DNA of 6,018 bases from JAQGMO01 sp050954505 (GTDB lineage Bacteria > Pseudomonadota > Gammaproteobacteria > Burkholderiales > Burkholderiaceae_D), in contig JBPBPY010000098.1 in the NCBI GenBank assembly GCA_050954505.1, positions 1 to 6,018 on the forward strand. The letters run 5' to 3'. Positions 5,987 to 6,018 of this stretch are shown here, in pieces. The notes below the pieces were generated by a model, which saw only the letters and a program-made list of their open reading frames with translations, was not told the DNA's origin and did not search any database. A program made the position numbers and the translations under genes. Numbering within the stretch: the first letter of the stretch is position 1; the number at the start of each line of letters is the position of its first letter.

Positions 5987-6018
5987 AAATCTGCCAAGCG
6001 AAGCGGGCGGCGTCAGGC

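Overview
The window looks like chromosomal DNA from a GC-rich betaproteobacterium, most likely Burkholderiales and plausibly Oxalobacteraceae (Massilia/Janthinobacterium/Herminiimonas type). The evidence is a PhaM-type polyhydroxybutyrate granule regulator, a betaproteobacterial-looking QueC, a pair of DUF3108 envelope proteins, and high-GC third codon positions throughout. No mobile element, phage gene, tRNA, rRNA or CRISPR array is visible, and gene content and base composition are even. The genus is inferred from family resemblance, not from a marker gene.

Layout: the left half (1-2923) is read leftward and the right half (3101-5986) rightward, from a 177-base divergent intergenic region. 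In transcription order the leftward genes are a membrane-anchored DUF3108 protein with a long Pro/Ala-rich linker (2923-1655), a second, secreted DUF3108 protein (1531-755), and queC (675 running off the left edge, so its last C-terminal residues are missing). The two DUF3108 genes share block motifs in the same order and are tandem paralogues. The gap between them (123 bases) carries a strong inverted repeat without a T-tract.

The rightward genes are phaM (3101-3871), with a perfect Shine-Dalgarno and a basic Ala/Lys/Pro-rich tail, then a 297-base gap and a LOV-GGDEF-EAL protein (4169-5986). The gap holds an AT-rich island and a possible structured leader but no convincing gene. Only 32 bases follow the last stop codon, and nothing is recognisable in them.

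Functionally the window mixes housekeeping and regulation: queuosine precursor synthesis (QueC), envelope proteins of unknown role (DUF3108), carbon-storage granule organisation (PhaM), and a probable blue-light-controlled cyclic-di-GMP enzyme. The last is the most notable item. Its LOV domain has the adduct-forming cysteine and the flavin-contacting Arg/Asn/Asn/Gln residues at exactly the spacing of plant phototropin LOV2, and the diguanylate cyclase, inhibitory-site and phosphodiesterase residues all appear intact. Whether light, c-di-GMP and PHB granules are linked here is speculation based only on adjacency.
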